From Streptomyces sp. MST-110588 (GTDB taxonomy: Bacteria > Actinomycetota > Actinomycetes > Streptomycetales > Streptomycetaceae), in contig NZ_CP074380.1 of assembly GCF_022695595.1 (NCBI RefSeq), forward strand, positions 7,344,501 to 7,408,500: 64,000 nucleotides of DNA, given 5' to 3'. Positions 39,120 through 49,690 of the stretch are shown here, piece after piece. The notes under the pieces were generated by a model. It was not told where the DNA came from, made no database searches, and worked only from the letters and a program-made list of their open reading frames with translations. A program made the position numbers and the translations under genes. Each line of letters starts with the position of its first letter. The first letter of the stretch is position 1.

Positions 39120-39545
39120 GCAAGGGCCGGCCGGGGGCCTGTCATCGGAGGACCGGGCCTGCCGGTCGCCCCCTTGTCGACCGGGACGTGGCCGTCCGGA
39201 CCTGGGACGGTGGTGAACTGGGTACGGTTGTCGCTGTTTCCCGCTGGCGACGGCGACGGTGAAGGACGGCGGGCGGCCCGCCGCGTCACAGGCCAGGTGG
39301 GACTTGCTGGTCGAGCCGGGGCGTACGGCCGTGGAGCCGACCGTCGCCGGCCGGTCGAGGTTCCCGGACGGGTCCGCCTGTGCCTGGGCGGCCTGGAGCG
39401 TACGTCCGATGGTGCCGCCTGGGGCCCTACCGGTGTAAACGGGCGGCAGGCGTGGCCCATGAGCCGTACCCCGTGAGGAAGCAGGCAGCAGCGGTTGGAC
39501 GAACGCGCGGTCAGGCCCGTTTCCGACAGTTCGTGACGATGTAGT
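39120..39545 (-). pseudogene. IS5-type DDE transposase fragment
   Basis: The minus strand reads RAFVQPLLPASSRGTAHGPR, then GGTIGRTLQAAQAQADPSGN and STAVRPGSTSKSHLACDAAG with RPPSFTVAVASG, after which the frame is lost. These are compressed versions of the IS5/IS1647-type transposase N-terminus (…PLLP…) and of the segment around the first catalytic Asp (GGxTSKIHLACDAxGRPLxFxVTxG). Internal deletions and frameshifts make it non-functional. Confidence 0.65.
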
Positions 39546-39672
39546 ACCGGACCGAGGTCCACTGCGTGAGGCCGTGCTCGGCATCGCCCGGCTGTATGGC
39601 CTCACGTCGGCGGAATGGGAGGCAACGAGCTGGTCGACCAGCATGCCTGTAGATGATCTACGGGGCAGTTTC

Positions 39673-41453
39673 TCAGTTGTGCCAGGAGCGCCACAGGGCG
39701 GCGTACGGGCCGTTGGCGGTGGTCAGTTCGGTGTGGGTGCCCAGTTCGGTGATGCGGCCTTGTTCCACTACCGCGATGAGGTCGGCGTCGTGAGCGGTGT
39801 GCAGCCGGTGGGCGATGGCCACGACCGTGCGGCCTTCCAGGACGCGGGCCAGGGAGCGTTCCAGGTGGCGGGCGGCGCGGGGGTCCAGCAGGGAGGTGGC
39901 CTCGTCCAGGACGAGGGTGTGCGGGTCGGCCAGGACCAGCCTGGCCAGCGCCGTCTGCTGGGCCTGGGCCGGGGTCAGGGTGTGCCCGCCCGAGCCGACC
40001 TCCGTGTCCAGGCCGGACTCCAGCGCCCGGGCCCAGCTTTCCGCGTCCACCGCCTCCAGCGCCGCCCACAGCTCCTGGTCGCGCGCGTCCGTGCGGGCCA
40101 GCAGGAGGTTGTCGCGCAACGTGCCCACGAAGACATGGTGTTCCTGGTTGACCAGCGCCACATGCTCCCGGACCCGCTCCGGCGGCATCCGGGACAGTTC
40201 GGCGCCGCCGAGTGTCACCTCTCCCGAGCGCGGGGCGTAGATTCCGGCGAGCAGCCGGCCGAGCGTGGACTTGCCGGCGCCGGACGGCCCCACCAGCGCC
40301 ACCCTGGTGCCGGGGCGGACGCGCAGCGAGACCTCGTGCAGGACGTCGGCCCCCGGGCGGTAGCCGAAACGTACGTCCTGTGCGCGCACCTCACGGCCGT
40401 CGGGGATGATCGCCGCGTCGGCGGTGTCCGGCTCGATCTCCCGTACGCCCACCAGGCGCGCGATGGAGACCTGGGCCACTTGCAGCTCGTCGTACCAGCG
40501 GAGGATGAGGTTGATCGGTTCGCTCATCATCTGGGCGAGCAGCGCCCCCGTGGTGAGCTGACCGGGGCTGATCCAGCCGTGCAGCACGAACGCGCCGCCC
40601 AGCACCAGCACCGAGCCGAGGATCAGGAGGTGGGTGACGTTGATGACGGGGAAGAGCACCGACCGCAGGAAGAGCGTGTAGCGCTCCCACTGGGTCCAGG
40701 AACGGATCCGCTCCTCGGACAGCGCGATCCGGCGGGCGCCCAGCCGGTGGGCCTCGATGGTCCGGCCCGCGTCCACCGACTCGGTGAGCACCGCCGAGAC
40801 CGCCGCGTAACCGGCGGCCTCGGAGCGGTAGGCGCCCGGCGCCCGCTTGAAGTACCAGCGGCAGCCCACCACGAGGACCGGCAGGGCGATCAGTACCGAC
40901 AGGGCCAGCGGCGGCGCGGTCACGGCGAGCCCGCCGAGCAGCAGCGCGATCCACACCACCCCGATGGACAACTGCGGTACGGCCTCGCGCATCGCCTCGG
41001 CGAGCCGGTCGATGTCCGTGGTGATCCGCGACAGCAGGTCCCGGTCCCGGCTCGCTCCAGTACGCCCGGAGGCAGCGCCACGGACCGTACGAGGAAGTCC
41101 TCGCGCAGGTCCGCGAGCATCCGCTCACCCAGCATCGCGCCGCGCAGCCGCACCAGACGGACGAACAGGGTCTGAAGGACCAGGGCGAGGGCGAACAGCC
41201 CGACGACGCGTTCCAGGTGGAGATCGCGCGTGCCGGCGGCCAGGTCCTCGACCAGGCCGCCCAGCAGGTAGGGACCGGCCATCGAGGCCAGGACGGCCGT
41301 GGCGTTCACGGTGACCAGCAGGACGAAGGCCCGGCGGTGCCGGCGGATCAGGCCGGCCACGTAGGCGCGTACGGTCGCGGGTGAGCCGACCGGCAGGGTC
41401 GTGGTGGTCTGCGGTGCGTCCGGATCGTGCTCCGGGGGCGCCAGGCCGATCAT
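39673..41453 (-). CDS. ABC exporter half-transporter, functional Walker A, frame broken once
   Basis: About 593 residues once one base is restored. Membrane domain of about six helices (FVLLVTVNATAVLASMAGPY ... VLFPVINVTHLLILGSVLVL), then a nucleotide-binding domain with Walker A LVGPSGAGKSTLGRLL, Q-loop ALVNQEHHVFVGT, Walker B TLVLDEATSLLD and switch His AIAHRLH. The signature is abnormal (LTPAQAQQTALAR instead of LSGGQ). The frame breaks at GGG 41040-41042: one added G gives AGTGDLLSRITTDIDRLAEA and 594 codons including stop. ATG 41453 overlaps the partner's stop (ATGA). With that partner it should form a heterodimeric multidrug-type exporter. Substrate unknown. Confidence 0.88.
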
Positions 41454-43429
41454 GCCGTCTCCTCGATCTGGTCCAGCGCGTCCAGGGCGGCGCGCTCGTG
41501 TGCGGTCCGGGGCCGGTCCCGGGTCCGGACTCCGGTGGGCGGGCTCGCGTCCCCGGCCCCGGCCCGGGGGCCGCCGTGCTTGCTCCTGCCCACGGCCGCG
41601 CCCCCGCCTGCGGCCTCGCTCCCGCCCTCGGGCGCGCCGCCGTCCACGAGTCCGCCGTCCCCGAATGCGCCCTCCCCGAGTCCGCCGTCCTCGTCCTCGG
41701 TTTCGCGGGTGACCACGGCCCGGTACTCCGGGTGCGTACGCAGCAGCTCGTGATGGGTGGCGACGCCCGCCACCCGGCCGTCGTCGAGGAAGACCACCCG
41801 CTCGGCGCGGTCCAGCAGCAGCGGGCTGGTGGTGAACACCACGGTCGTACGGCCCGCCCTGATCGAGCGCAGCCCGTCCGCGATCCGTGCCTCGGTGTGC
41901 GCGTCCACGGCGCTGGTCGGCTCGTCCAGCACCAGTACCTCCGGGTCGGCGACCAGCGACCGGGCCAGGGCCAGCCGCTGACGCTGGCCGCCGGACAGCG
42001 ACCGCCCGCGTTCGGTGATCCGCGTACGCATCGGATCGCCCGAATCGTCCACCGACGCCTGCGCCAGCGCGGCCAGCACATCGGAGCACTGGGCCGCCGC
42101 CAGGGCCTCCTGCGGGCGGACGGCCCCCGAGGAGGGGACGTCCAGGAGTTCGGCCAGCGTGCCGGAGAGCAGGACGGGGTCCTTGTCCTGGACGAGTACG
42201 GCCCTACGGGCGTCCTCGCGCGGCACCTCGTCCAGGGGCGTGCCGCCGAGCACCACGGACGGCGTCCCCTGCGCGGCGTCGGCGCCGTGGCCGCCGAGCC
42301 GGTCGGCGAGCCGGCCGGCCGCGTCGGGGTCCGTGCAGGCCACGGCCGTCAGTCGGCCGGCCGGTGCACGCAGACCACTGAGCGGATCGTGCAGCTCACC
42401 GGTGAGCGGCCGGCCGGGCACACGGCCGTCGGCCGGCCGACTCAGCGCCAGGACCCGTGCGGCGCGCTTGGCCGAGGGCCGGGAGAAGGAGTAGGCCATG
42501 GCGATCTCCTCGAAGTGCCGCAGCGGGTACAGCAGGAAGGTGACCGCGCTGTAGACGGTGACCAGTTCGCCGACCGCGATCCGGCCGTCCAGGGCCAGCC
42601 GGGTGCCGTACCAGACCACCGCGATCAGCAGCAGTCCCGGCAGGGCGACCTGGACCGCCGAGATCAGCGACCACATCCGGGCGCTGCGTACGGCGGCCTT
42701 GCGCACCTCCTGGGAGGCTCGCCGGTAGCGGCCGAGGAAGAGCTCCTCACCGCCGATGCCACGCAGCACCCGCAGTCCGGCGACGGTGTCGGAGGCCAGT
42801 TCGGTGGCCCGCCCGGCCTTCTCGCGCTGCTCGTCCGCGCGCCGGGTGGCGGGCGGCAGCAGCGGCAGTACGGCCAGTGCCAGTACGGGTACGCCGATGG
42901 CCACCACCACACCCAGCGCGGGCTGGAGGACCAGCAGGGCCACGCACACCCCGACCGACGTCAGCGCCGCCGCACCGAACCGGGAGACCGCCTCGACGAA
43001 CCAGCCGATCTTCTCCAGGTCGCCGGTGCTGACCGCGACGATCTCCCCGGCCGCGACCCGTCGCGTCATGGCCGACCCCAATTCCGTGGCCTTGCGGGCG
43101 AGAAGCTGCTGTACGCGGGCGACGGAGGTGATCCAGTTGGTAACGGCGGCGCGGTGCAGCATCACGTCGCCGACGGCCACCAATGCCCCCAGCAGCACCA
43201 TCAGTCCGCCGGCGAGCAGCAGTCCGCCGCCGGACCGGTCCACGACGGCCTGCACCGCCACACCCAGGGGCAGCGGGAAGCAGGCGACGGCACCGGTGTG
43301 CACCAGGCCCCATAAGAGTGCCTTGGTCTGCCCGCCGAGCTGTCGGCCGTACAGCCAGAGGAGGAATCTGCCTCCCGAACGGACGTCGGGGACACCGGGA
43401 TCGGCATGCGGTAGGTCGCGAATGTGCAT
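41450..43429 (-). CDS. ABC exporter half-transporter, degenerate Walker A
   Basis: 659 residues from ATG 43429 (MHIRDLPHADPGVPD). The membrane domain has about six helices. The nucleotide-binding domain has canonical signature RSLSGGQRQRLALARSLVAD and Walker B EVLVLDEPTSAVD, but the expected Walker A is TAVACTDPDAAGRLADRLGG, lacking the GK(S/T) lysine. Switch His is replaced by Ser in VVFTTSPLLLDRAERVV. A ~75-residue acidic, Gly-rich tail follows. The partner has the opposite defect, so only one composite ATP site is complete, as in asymmetric bacterial exporters of the TM287/288 type. Upstream is a purine-rich gap with the divergent L,D-transpeptidase gene. Confidence 0.9.
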   Translation of the reverse strand: MHIRDLPHADPGVPDVRSGGRFLLWLYGRQLGGQTKALLWGLVHTGAVACFPLPLGVAVQAVVDRSGGGLLLAGGLMVLLGALVAVGDVMLHRAAVTNWITSVARVQQLLARKATELGSAMTRRVAAGEIVAVSTGDLEKIGWFVEAVSRFGAAALTSVGVCVALLVLQPALGVVVAIGVPVLALAVLPLLPPATRRADEQREKAGRATELASDTVAGLRVLRGIGGEELFLGRYRRASQEVRKAAVRSARMWSLISAVQVALPGLLLIAVVWYGTRLALDGRIAVGELVTVYSAVTFLLYPLRHFEEIAMAYSFSRPSAKRAARVLALSRPADGRVPGRPLTGELHDPLSGLRAPAGRLTAVACTDPDAAGRLADRLGGHGADAAQGTPSVVLGGTPLDEVPREDARRAVLVQDKDPVLLSGTLAELLDVPSSGAVRPQEALAAAQCSDVLAALAQASVDDSGDPMRTRITERGRSLSGGQRQRLALARSLVADPEVLVLDEPTSAVDAHTEARIADGLRSIRAGRTTVVFTTSPLLLDRAERVVFLDDGRVAGVATHHELLRTHPEYRAVVTRETEDEDGGLGEGAFGDGGLVDGGAPEGGSEAAGGGAAVGRSKHGGPRAGAGDASPPTGVRTRDRPRTAHERAALDALDQIEETA

Positions 43430-43835
43430 GATGTCCAAAGGTTCGGGGGAGCGGAACGGAGTGGAAGGGAGCGGAAGAGAACGGAATGGCGGAGGAAACA
43501 GGGAACCGGGCCAGCCGGAAACCGGAATACCGGAGACCGGAAATCCAGAAACACGTGGCGAACGGTGAAGCGGGGAGACAGGGTCGCGGCGGCCCGGGAA
43601 GCGGCCGGGGCGCGATGAGGGGAACCATGGAAGGTTGGCGCGTCGGGACGCCCGGGTTCAAACGGTTTTCCGCGTGGGCGTGCCCAACCGGCCAATACGC
43701 CGCGGGGGGTACGTGGTGACCGGTGCGACCGGGAGGCCGGAGCGACGAGAACGGGAACGGGAACGACAAGCAGGCAGAGACCGCAGGGAACGCAAAGACC
43801 GCAGAGAACGACAAGAAGGGGGCGCAGGGGGCGCG
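43430..43835. other. Divergent, purine-rich intergenic region
   Basis: About 400 bases between the ABC exporter start and the lipoprotein start. The plus strand is strongly purine-rich (runs such as GGAACGGAGTGGAAGGGAGC and GAACGGGAACGGGAACGAC), unlike the rest of the window. It reads as Arg/Glu-rich low complexity with no credible gene. Both neighbouring promoters should be here. Confidence 0.5.
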
Positions 43836-44585
43836 ATGCGAGGAGCGGGTGCTGTGCGCAGGGCCGCCGCCGTGGCGGCCGTCACCGCGGGACTGGTCCT
43901 GCTGGCGGGCTGTGGCGGTGGTGGGAGCGGTGCGGGGAAGGAGGACGGCACGGCCAAGAACGGGGACCAGAAGCCCGGTGCCGCCACCCGTCACCTCCCT
44001 CGTGTCCCGGACGTGGGGGAGCGGCTGCTCTCACGGATTCCGGCCCGCTCGCATCAGGTCGTGGCCGTGTACGGCAAGGGCGTGAACTCCCCGGACGCCA
44101 CCGTCGTGCTCTACACCAAGGACGACAAGGGCTGGAACCGGCAGGCCACTTGGCCGGGGCACAACGGCAGGAACGGCTGGACCACCGACCATCACGAGGG
44201 CGACAAGCGCAGCCCCGTCGGTGTCTTCACCCTCTCCGACGCGGGCGGGGTGCTGCCGGCTCCCTCCCCGGGGACGAAGCTGCCCTACGCCCACTCCTCG
44301 GCCTTCACACCGCCCCCGTACTGGGCCAAGAACACCCACCACGACTTCGACCATGTGATCGCCATCGATTACAACCGCGTCAGGGGCACCACCCCGCTGG
44401 ACCCGACCCGGCCCGCCGGGCAGGCCAAGGGCGGTGGCATCTGGCTGCACATGGACCACGGCAGCGGTACGTCCGGGTGCGTGAGCGTCTCCCGGCAGGC
44501 GATGGAGCACCTGCTGCGTACGCTGGACCCCAGGCAGCATCCGGTCGTGGTCATGGGGGACATGGCACATCTGACGGCGGGCTGA
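43836..44585 (+). CDS. L,D-transpeptidase family lipoprotein
   Basis: 249 residues from ATG 43836. Longer in-frame starts exist, but this one sits directly before the signal MRGAGAVRRAAAVAAVTAGL ending in lipobox LLAGC. The catalytic region is IWLHMDHGSGTSGCVSVSRQ with the His and nucleophilic Cys of the YkuD fold; DHHEGDKRSPVGVFTLSDA is the family's substrate-loop region. There are no Ig-like domains, so it differs from the larger transpeptidase at the left end. The spacing of His and Cys is that of the ErfK/YbiS-related group often annotated L,D-transpeptidase family protein. Predicted to act outside the membrane on peptidoglycan peptides. Confidence 0.88.
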   Translation: MRGAGAVRRAAAVAAVTAGLVLLAGCGGGGSGAGKEDGTAKNGDQKPGAATRHLPRVPDVGERLLSRIPARSHQVVAVYGKGVNSPDATVVLYTKDDKGWNRQATWPGHNGRNGWTTDHHEGDKRSPVGVFTLSDAGGVLPAPSPGTKLPYAHSSAFTPPPYWAKNTHHDFDHVIAIDYNRVRGTTPLDPTRPAGQAKGGGIWLHMDHGSGTSGCVSVSRQAMEHLLRTLDPRQHPVVVMGDMAHLTAG

Positions 44586-44647
44586 CCCGGCAGCGGGGGC
44601 GTCGAGACGGCCGAAGGGGCGACCAGGTCGACAAGGTGAGGCGCACC

Positions 44648-44690
44648 GGCGCCGGGTCCCTGTGGGAGCGTCCGTCAGGAACCCGGCGCC
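44648..44690. terminator. Stem-loop between convergent genes
   Basis: GGCGCCGGGT at 44648-44657 pairs perfectly with ACCCGGCGCC at 44681-44690 around a 23-base loop. It lies between the L,D-transpeptidase stop (44585) and the GH109-like stop (44722). Confidence 0.5.
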
Positions 44691-44721
44691 CGGCCTCGCC
44701 GCAGCATTCACCCCGCGGCCG

Positions 44722-46242
44722 TCACCCGGTGGGTTTTTGCGAGTCCACACCCGGCCGGGGCCGGTGCCACAGCCCCCTGGTGAAGTCGGGGATCTCCAGC
44801 GGGGCGCCGTGCGCCTTGATCGAGGCATGGCTCAGTGGGACGGGCGCGCTCCACGTCGCGGCGTCGTAGACGTCGAAGTCCGGGACGAGCCCGAGCCGGA
44901 GGCACTGCATCAGCCGGAAGATCATGATGTAGTCCATCCCGCCGTGCCCGCCCGGCGGGTTGGCGTGCTCCTTCCACAGCCAGTGGTCCCACTGCGTGTA
45001 CCGGGAGAAGTCGCCCCACTGGTCATTGGTGTGATCGGGCTCCAGGTAGATCCGCTCGGGGTAGTCCTCGAACACACCCTTGGTGCCACCGAGGCTGTTG
45101 ATACGGCTGTAGGGGTGCGGGGTGGAGACGTCGTGCTCCAGCCGGATCACCCGGCCTTTGGCGGTCTGGATGACGCTGAACGTGCGGTCGCTCTCGATGT
45201 AGGACTCCTTCCAGCTCGGGTCGCCCGGCGGCATATGAGCCTTGCGGTACTCGGCGAGCCCCAGCGCCGGGGTGCCGAAGCTGGAGATCCGCACCACCCG
45301 GTCACCGCGGTTGATGTCCATGTAGTTGGCGACCGGCCCGAAGCCGTGGGTGGGGTAGAGGTCACCGCGCAGCCGGGTGTGCCACAGCCGCCGCCACGGG
45401 CCTTGGTAGTAGGACGGGTCGAACATCAACTGGCGCAGGTCGTGGTTGTACGCGCCGGCGCCGTGCAGCAGGTCCCCGAAGAGGCCCGCGTGGGCCATGC
45501 GCAGCACCCGCATCTCGTTCCGCCCGTAACAGCAGTTCTCCACCTGCATGCAGTGCCGGCGGGTGCGTTCGCTGATGTCGACCAGGTCCCACAGCTCGTC
45601 CAGTCTCATGGCCAGCGGGCATTCCACGCCGACGTGTTTGCCGCTGAGCATCGCCGTTGCGGCCATGTCGTGGTGCAGGTCCCAGGGCGTGGCCACGTAC
45701 ACGAAGTCGATGTCGCCGCGTTCGCACAGGTTCTTGAAGTCGTGGTCGCCCTTGGTGTAGACGGCCGGAGCCGGCTGCCCCGCGTCGGTGACCAGCTTCG
45801 CGGCCTTGGCCGCCTTCTCCTTCACCGGGTCGCACAGGGCCACGACCTGTACGTTCGGTATCGCCAGGTAGAGGGGGAGCATGCCCATGCCGCGGTTGCC
45901 GAGGCCGATCAGACCGACCCGTACCGTGCGCCGCCGCTCGAACGGCACCCCGATCATGGTCTTGCCCTTGCGTGGCGGCGCCGTGGCGGTCCCGGCAGCG
46001 GCGGCGGTCGTGCCGGCCGTACCGGAGGCGGCGGGTGCCGCGGCGGCGGAGCCCGTGCCCAGGCCGCCGAGTCCGAGCCCGGCGCCCGCCGCGCCGGCGG
46101 TCCACAGGAGGGCACGGCGGCTCGGCCCGCTCTCCTCCCGCTCGCGGTCCGGTCCCTGAAAGCCGTCCGGTCCCTGACGGCCGTCAGGGGCGTGGCCGTC
46201 CTCGGGGTCGGGGCCGTGGTCCTGCGATGGTGCCTCGTTCAT
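44722..46242 (-). CDS. GH109-like Gfo/Idh/MocA family protein, Tat-exported
   Basis: 506 residues from ATG 46242 with GGAGGACCG in front. A Tat signal ([20 protein letters not shown]) follows a ~40-residue hydrophilic N-terminus. The Rossmann fold shows [60 protein letters not shown], then [40 protein letters not shown] and [10 protein letters not shown]. These match GH109 alpha-N-acetylgalactosaminidases, which use tightly bound NAD for an oxidation-elimination mechanism. Substrate specificity is inferred only from family likeness. The Tat route fits export with the cofactor already bound. Downstream end converges on the lipoprotein gene. Confidence 0.88.
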   Translation of the reverse strand: MNEAPSQDHGPDPEDGHAPDGRQGPDGFQGPDREREESGPSRRALLWTAGAAGAGLGLGGLGTGSAAAAPAASGTAGTTAAAAGTATAPPRKGKTMIGVPFERRRTVRVGLIGLGNRGMGMLPLYLAIPNVQVVALCDPVKEKAAKAAKLVTDAGQPAPAVYTKGDHDFKNLCERGDIDFVYVATPWDLHHDMAATAMLSGKHVGVECPLAMRLDELWDLVDISERTRRHCMQVENCCYGRNEMRVLRMAHAGLFGDLLHGAGAYNHDLRQLMFDPSYYQGPWRRLWHTRLRGDLYPTHGFGPVANYMDINRGDRVVRISSFGTPALGLAEYRKAHMPPGDPSWKESYIESDRTFSVIQTAKGRVIRLEHDVSTPHPYSRINSLGGTKGVFEDYPERIYLEPDHTNDQWGDFSRYTQWDHWLWKEHANPPGGHGGMDYIMIFRLMQCLRLGLVPDFDVYDAATWSAPVPLSHASIKAHGAPLEIPDFTRGLWHRPRPGVDSQKPTG

Positions 46243-46361
46243 CGGTCCTCCAGGAGAGCGGATGGTGCGCGGCGGTTGCGTGAACCTCGCTGAGGACCTT
46301 GACGGTTGAGGCGCACGAGGCACAAGAGGGCCGCGCGGTCTCTTTCGTACGCCCCCGTACG

Positions 46362-46452
46362 TGCTCCCCGATCCGGCGCTCCCCGGCGCCTCCCGCCCCT
46401 CGGTGCCTCCCGCTCCCCGGTGCCTCCCGCCACCCCGGCGCTCCCCGGCGCC
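46362..46452. repeat. Pyrimidine-rich degenerate repeat (CTCCCCGGCGCC-like)
   Basis: Several imperfect copies of GCTCCCCGGCGCC and GTGCCTCCCGC units lie between the GH109-like start and the dehydrogenase stop. No gene is supported here. Confidence 0.6.
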
Positions 46453-46478
46453 CGCGCCCCCGCGCCGAAGGCGCCGCC

Positions 46479-49400
46479 TCAGACCCCGGCAGGGCGCGTG
46501 GCGCGCTCCAACTCCACAAGGACCGAGTGGTAACCGCGCCCGCCCGTCGCGTGGTCCATGCCGATCTCGCACATCCGGTTGGCGGAGAGGTGCGCGTCGA
46601 AATGGCGGGAGGTGACCTCCGCGGCCTCCTTGGCCGTCGCGGCTTCGGTCAGCTCCCTGTGCAGCATGCCCCGGTCGCCCGCGAAGGCACAGCAGCCCGC
46701 GTCGAGCGGCACCACGACCTCCTCGGCGCACGCCTCGGCGACGGCGCGCAACTGGTCCTCGTCCTCCAGGTGCCGCATGGAGCAGGTCGGATGGAGTACG
46801 GCGGAACCGACGGTCCGCAGGACCTCCAGGTGGGGCAGCAGCTCACGCGCGGCCCACACCACGGAGTCCACCACCGTCAGTTCGGCGTGCAGCCGGCGGT
46901 TGTCGTCCGTCAGATACGGCACGACCTCATGGGCGATGCCCAGCGTGCAGGACGAGGCGTCCACGACCAGCGGCAGCAGCCCGCCGGCCGTCCAGCCCCA
47001 CGCCGCCTCGACGATCCGGTTGGCCATCACGGCGTTGCCCTCGTCGTAGCCCTTGGAGTGCCAGATCGTGGCACAGCAGGTGCCCGTGACGTCGGAGGGG
47101 ATCCATACGGGTCTGCCCGCGCGGGCGGACACCGCCACCACCGCCTCGGGCAGCGACAGTCCCTCCGCCCCGCCCGGCCCGGCGAAGATCCGGTTGACGC
47201 AGGAGGGGTAGTAGACGGCAGCCGCGCCCGTCCGGCGGGTGCCGGGCAGCGTACGGGCGGCGGCGCCGGGGAGCTCGGGCAGCCACTCGGGTACGAGATC
47301 GGGGCGTACGGCTGCGCGCGCCGCGCCCGTGACCGCCGACAGCAGCCGGTCGCCACGCCGGCCGCCGTTGGCCAAACCGCCGTCGGCCGGACCACCGCCC
47401 CGCAGGCCGTCCGCCCGACCGCCCGCGGACGACGCGCCGTCCAGCCGTCGCCGCAGCCCGTCCGCCGCGGCCAGCGCCAGCCGCGCCGACCTCTCCACCG
47501 CCTTGAAGTGCCGGGCGGAGCGGGCCGCGGCCCGCTCCTCCAGCGCGGAGTGCCGCCGGTGCCGGAAGTCCTTCATCAGCGCGCCGGTGTCGATGCCCAC
47601 CGGACACGCCAGCTTGCAGGCCGCGTCACCCGCGCAGGTGTCGATGGCGTCGTACCCGTAGGAGTCCAGCAGCGCGGCGGTCACCGGCGAGCCGGTCCGC
47701 TGGCGCATCATCTCCCGGCGCAGCACGATCCGCTGGCGGGGTGTGGTGGTCACGTCCTGGCTGGGGCAGGCCGGCTCGCAGAAGCCGCACTCGATGCAGG
47801 GGTCGGCCACCGCCTCGACCTCGGGGATGGTCTTCAGGCCCCGCAGATGCGCCCGGGGGTCGCGGTCGAGCACGACGCGCGGGGCGAGGATGCCGTGCGG
47901 GTCCATGACCTCCTTGATCCGCCACATCAACTCCGTGGCCCGCGGCCCCCATTCGCGTTCCAGGAACGGTGCGATGTTGCGGCCCGTGGCGTGTTCGGCC
48001 TTCAGCGACCCGTCGAACCGGTCGATGGTCAGCGTGGCGAACTCGTCCATGAAGGCGGCGTAGCGTGCCACGTCCGAGGGCTTGGCGGCGTCGAAGGCCA
48101 GCAGGAAGTGGAGGTTGCCGTGGGCGGCGTGCCCGGCCACCGCCGCGTCGAAGCCGTGCCGCTCCTGAAGCTCCAGCAGTTCGGCGCAGGCGTCCGCCAG
48201 CCGGGCCGGCGGCACCGCGAAGTCCTCGGTGATCAGGGTCGTGCCCGGGGGCCGGGAGCCGCCGACCGCCGTGACGAACGCCTTACGGGCCTTCCAGTAC
48301 CCGGCGGCGGTCCTGGCGTCCCGGCTGAAGGTGTTGGTGACCGAGCCGACCGGGGCGATCAGTTCCAGGTGCTCCAGCACTCGCGCCGCCGCCTGTTCCT
48401 GTGCCTCCTGGGCGGCCTCGTCGGGGGCCCGGAACTCCACCAGAAGGGCGGTCGCCGCCCTCGGCAGCCCCGCCCAGTCGGCCGGCACCCCCGCCACGCT
48501 CACCGACGCGCGCAGCGTGTTGCCGTCCATCAGCTCCACGGCGACCGCGCCCGCCTCGGTGAACAGCGGGACGGCGGCGGCAGCGGCGCGCAGCGAAGGG
48601 AAGAACAGCAGCGCGGTGGAGGTGCGCCGGTCCAGCGGCAGGGTGTCGAAGACGGTCTCCGCGATGAAGCCGAGGGTGCCCTGGGAGCCGACCATCAGCC
48701 CGCGCAGGATCTCCACCGGGTTCGCCCCGTCCAGGAAGGCGTCCAGCCGGTAGCCGTTGGTGTTCTTGATCTCGTACTTGGCGCGGATCCGGGCGACCAG
48801 TTCCGGGTCCGCCCCGATCTCCGCCTTCAGCGCCATCAGCTCCGCGCAGAGCTTCGGTTCGGCGCGCGCCAGCTCCTCCCCGGCGGCCGGGCCGGCGGTG
48901 TCCACGATGGTTCCGGACGGCAGGACGAGGGTGAGGGAGGCCAGCGTCCGGTAGGAGTTGCGGGTGGTGCCGGCCGTCATGCCGGAGGCGTTGTTGGCGA
49001 CCACGCCGCCCAGGGTGCAGGCGATGGCGCTGGCCGGGTCCGGGCCGAGGATCCGGCCGTGCCGGGCGAGCGCGGCATTGGCCCGTACGACGGTGGTGCC
49101 CGGCCGGATGCGGGCGCGGGCGCCGCCGTCGAGTACCTCCACGCCCGCCCAGTGACGGCGTACGTCCACGAGGATGTCCTCGCCCTGCGCCTGCCCGTTG
49201 AGCGAGGTCCCGGCGGCGCGGAAGACGACCGTACGGCCCTTTCCGTGGGCGTAGGAGAAGACCGCGGAGATGTCGTCGACGTCCTCGGCCACCACGACGA
49301 CCTGTGGCACGAAGCGGTACGGGCTGGCGTCCGAGGCGTACCGCACCAGGTCGGAGACCTTGTGCAGCACCTTGTGCGCGCCGAGCAGTGCCACCAGGTC

Positions 49401-49514
49401 GGCGCGCAGCGGCCCGGGCGTCCCGGACGCCCGCCGGTCGGTCACCCGGTCGGGGAAGGGCTTGGGCGCGGCGGCCGGCCGCAGGGTGTGGGGCCTGGGC
49501 TCCAGCAGGGGCAT
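46479..49514 (-). CDS. FAD-linked D-lactate/2-hydroxyacid dehydrogenase fused to Fe-S CCG domains
   Basis: 1011 residues. Order: FAD-binding PCMH domain ([40 protein letters not shown]), FAD-oxidase C-terminal domain ([16 protein letters not shown]), two 4Fe-4S motifs ([27 protein letters not shown]) and two cysteine-rich domains ([21 protein letters not shown]). This is the long bacterial Dld-II/YdiJ-like arrangement, which oxidises D-lactate or D-2-hydroxyglutarate and passes electrons to the quinone pool at the membrane. Substrate cannot be fixed by sequence; D-lactate is suggested by lutABC nearby. GAGGAG lies upstream of ATG 49514. A Gly/Ala-rich low-complexity linker (about residues 690-735) is expanded relative to the domains. 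Confidence 0.93.
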   Translation of the reverse strand: MPLLEPRPHTLRPAAAPKPFPDRVTDRRASGTPGPLRADLVALLGAHKVLHKVSDLVRYASDASPYRFVPQVVVVAEDVDDISAVFSYAHGKGRTVVFRAAGTSLNGQAQGEDILVDVRRHWAGVEVLDGGARARIRPGTTVVRANAALARHGRILGPDPASAIACTLGGVVANNASGMTAGTTRNSYRTLASLTLVLPSGTIVDTAGPAAGEELARAEPKLCAELMALKAEIGADPELVARIRAKYEIKNTNGYRLDAFLDGANPVEILRGLMVGSQGTLGFIAETVFDTLPLDRRTSTALLFFPSLRAAAAAVPLFTEAGAVAVELMDGNTLRASVSVAGVPADWAGLPRAATALLVEFRAPDEAAQEAQEQAAARVLEHLELIAPVGSVTNTFSRDARTAAGYWKARKAFVTAVGGSRPPGTTLITEDFAVPPARLADACAELLELQERHGFDAAVAGHAAHGNLHFLLAFDAAKPSDVARYAAFMDEFATLTIDRFDGSLKAEHATGRNIAPFLEREWGPRATELMWRIKEVMDPHGILAPRVVLDRDPRAHLRGLKTIPEVEAVADPCIECGFCEPACPSQDVTTTPRQRIVLRREMMRQRTGSPVTAALLDSYGYDAIDTCAGDAACKLACPVGIDTGALMKDFRHRRHSALEERAAARSARHFKAVERSARLALAAADGLRRRLDGASSAGGRADGLRGGGPADGGLANGGRRGDRLLSAVTGAARAAVRPDLVPEWLPELPGAAARTLPGTRRTGAAAVYYPSCVNRIFAGPGGAEGLSLPEAVVAVSARAGRPVWIPSDVTGTCCATIWHSKGYDEGNAVMANRIVEAAWGWTAGGLLPLVVDASSCTLGIAHEVVPYLTDDNRRLHAELTVVDSVVWAARELLPHLEVLRTVGSAVLHPTCSMRHLEDEDQLRAVAEACAEEVVVPLDAGCCAFAGDRGMLHRELTEAATAKEAAEVTSRHFDAHLSANRMCEIGMDHATGGRGYHSVLVELERATRPAGV

Positions 49515-49567
49515 GGCGGCTCTCCTCGGGTCGGCTCGCTCGGCGGCCTACGGCGGCGTGTCGTACG

Positions 49568-49630
49568 GCCACGTGCGGTGGCGCGCAGCCACGTGCGGTG
49601 GCGCGCAGCCACGTGCGGTGGCGTGCGACC
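49568..49630. repeat. Three 20-bp tandem repeats, each containing a small stem-loop
   Basis: ACGTGCGGTGGCGCGCAGCC is repeated at 49571-49590 and 49591-49610, with a diverged third copy at 49611-49630. Each contains GCCAC-GTGCG-GTGGC, a five-base stem. The array lies 54 bases upstream of the dehydrogenase start codon and 60 bases after the marR stop, so it could be an operator array for the dehydrogenase or a terminator for marR. Confidence 0.75.
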
Positions 49631-49690
49631 GCGTACGGCGCGGGTGCCCGGCGGCGTGTGGACGGCGCTCCCTTGGTTCCCCGCCCGGGT

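Larger units (their letters stand above)
37653..39672. mobile_element. Decayed insertion zone (TnsA-like and IS5-type remnants)
   Basis: The ~2 kb between the Imm21 gene and the ABC exporter contains only fragments: a short coupled ORF, a TnsA-like pseudogene, one intact small conserved gene (38728) and an IS5-type transposase remnant. Frameshifts and lost active-site residues run through the transposase pieces. Two small palindromes, CTGGTCGACCAG (39630-39641) and GTAGATGATCTAC (39649-39661), lie at the right edge and may mark an old element end. No complete terminal inverted repeats were found. Confidence 0.65.

Noticed and set aside
49568..49630. Possible CRISPR array
   Set aside because: Repeats are head-to-tail with no unique spacers and no cas genes in the window.
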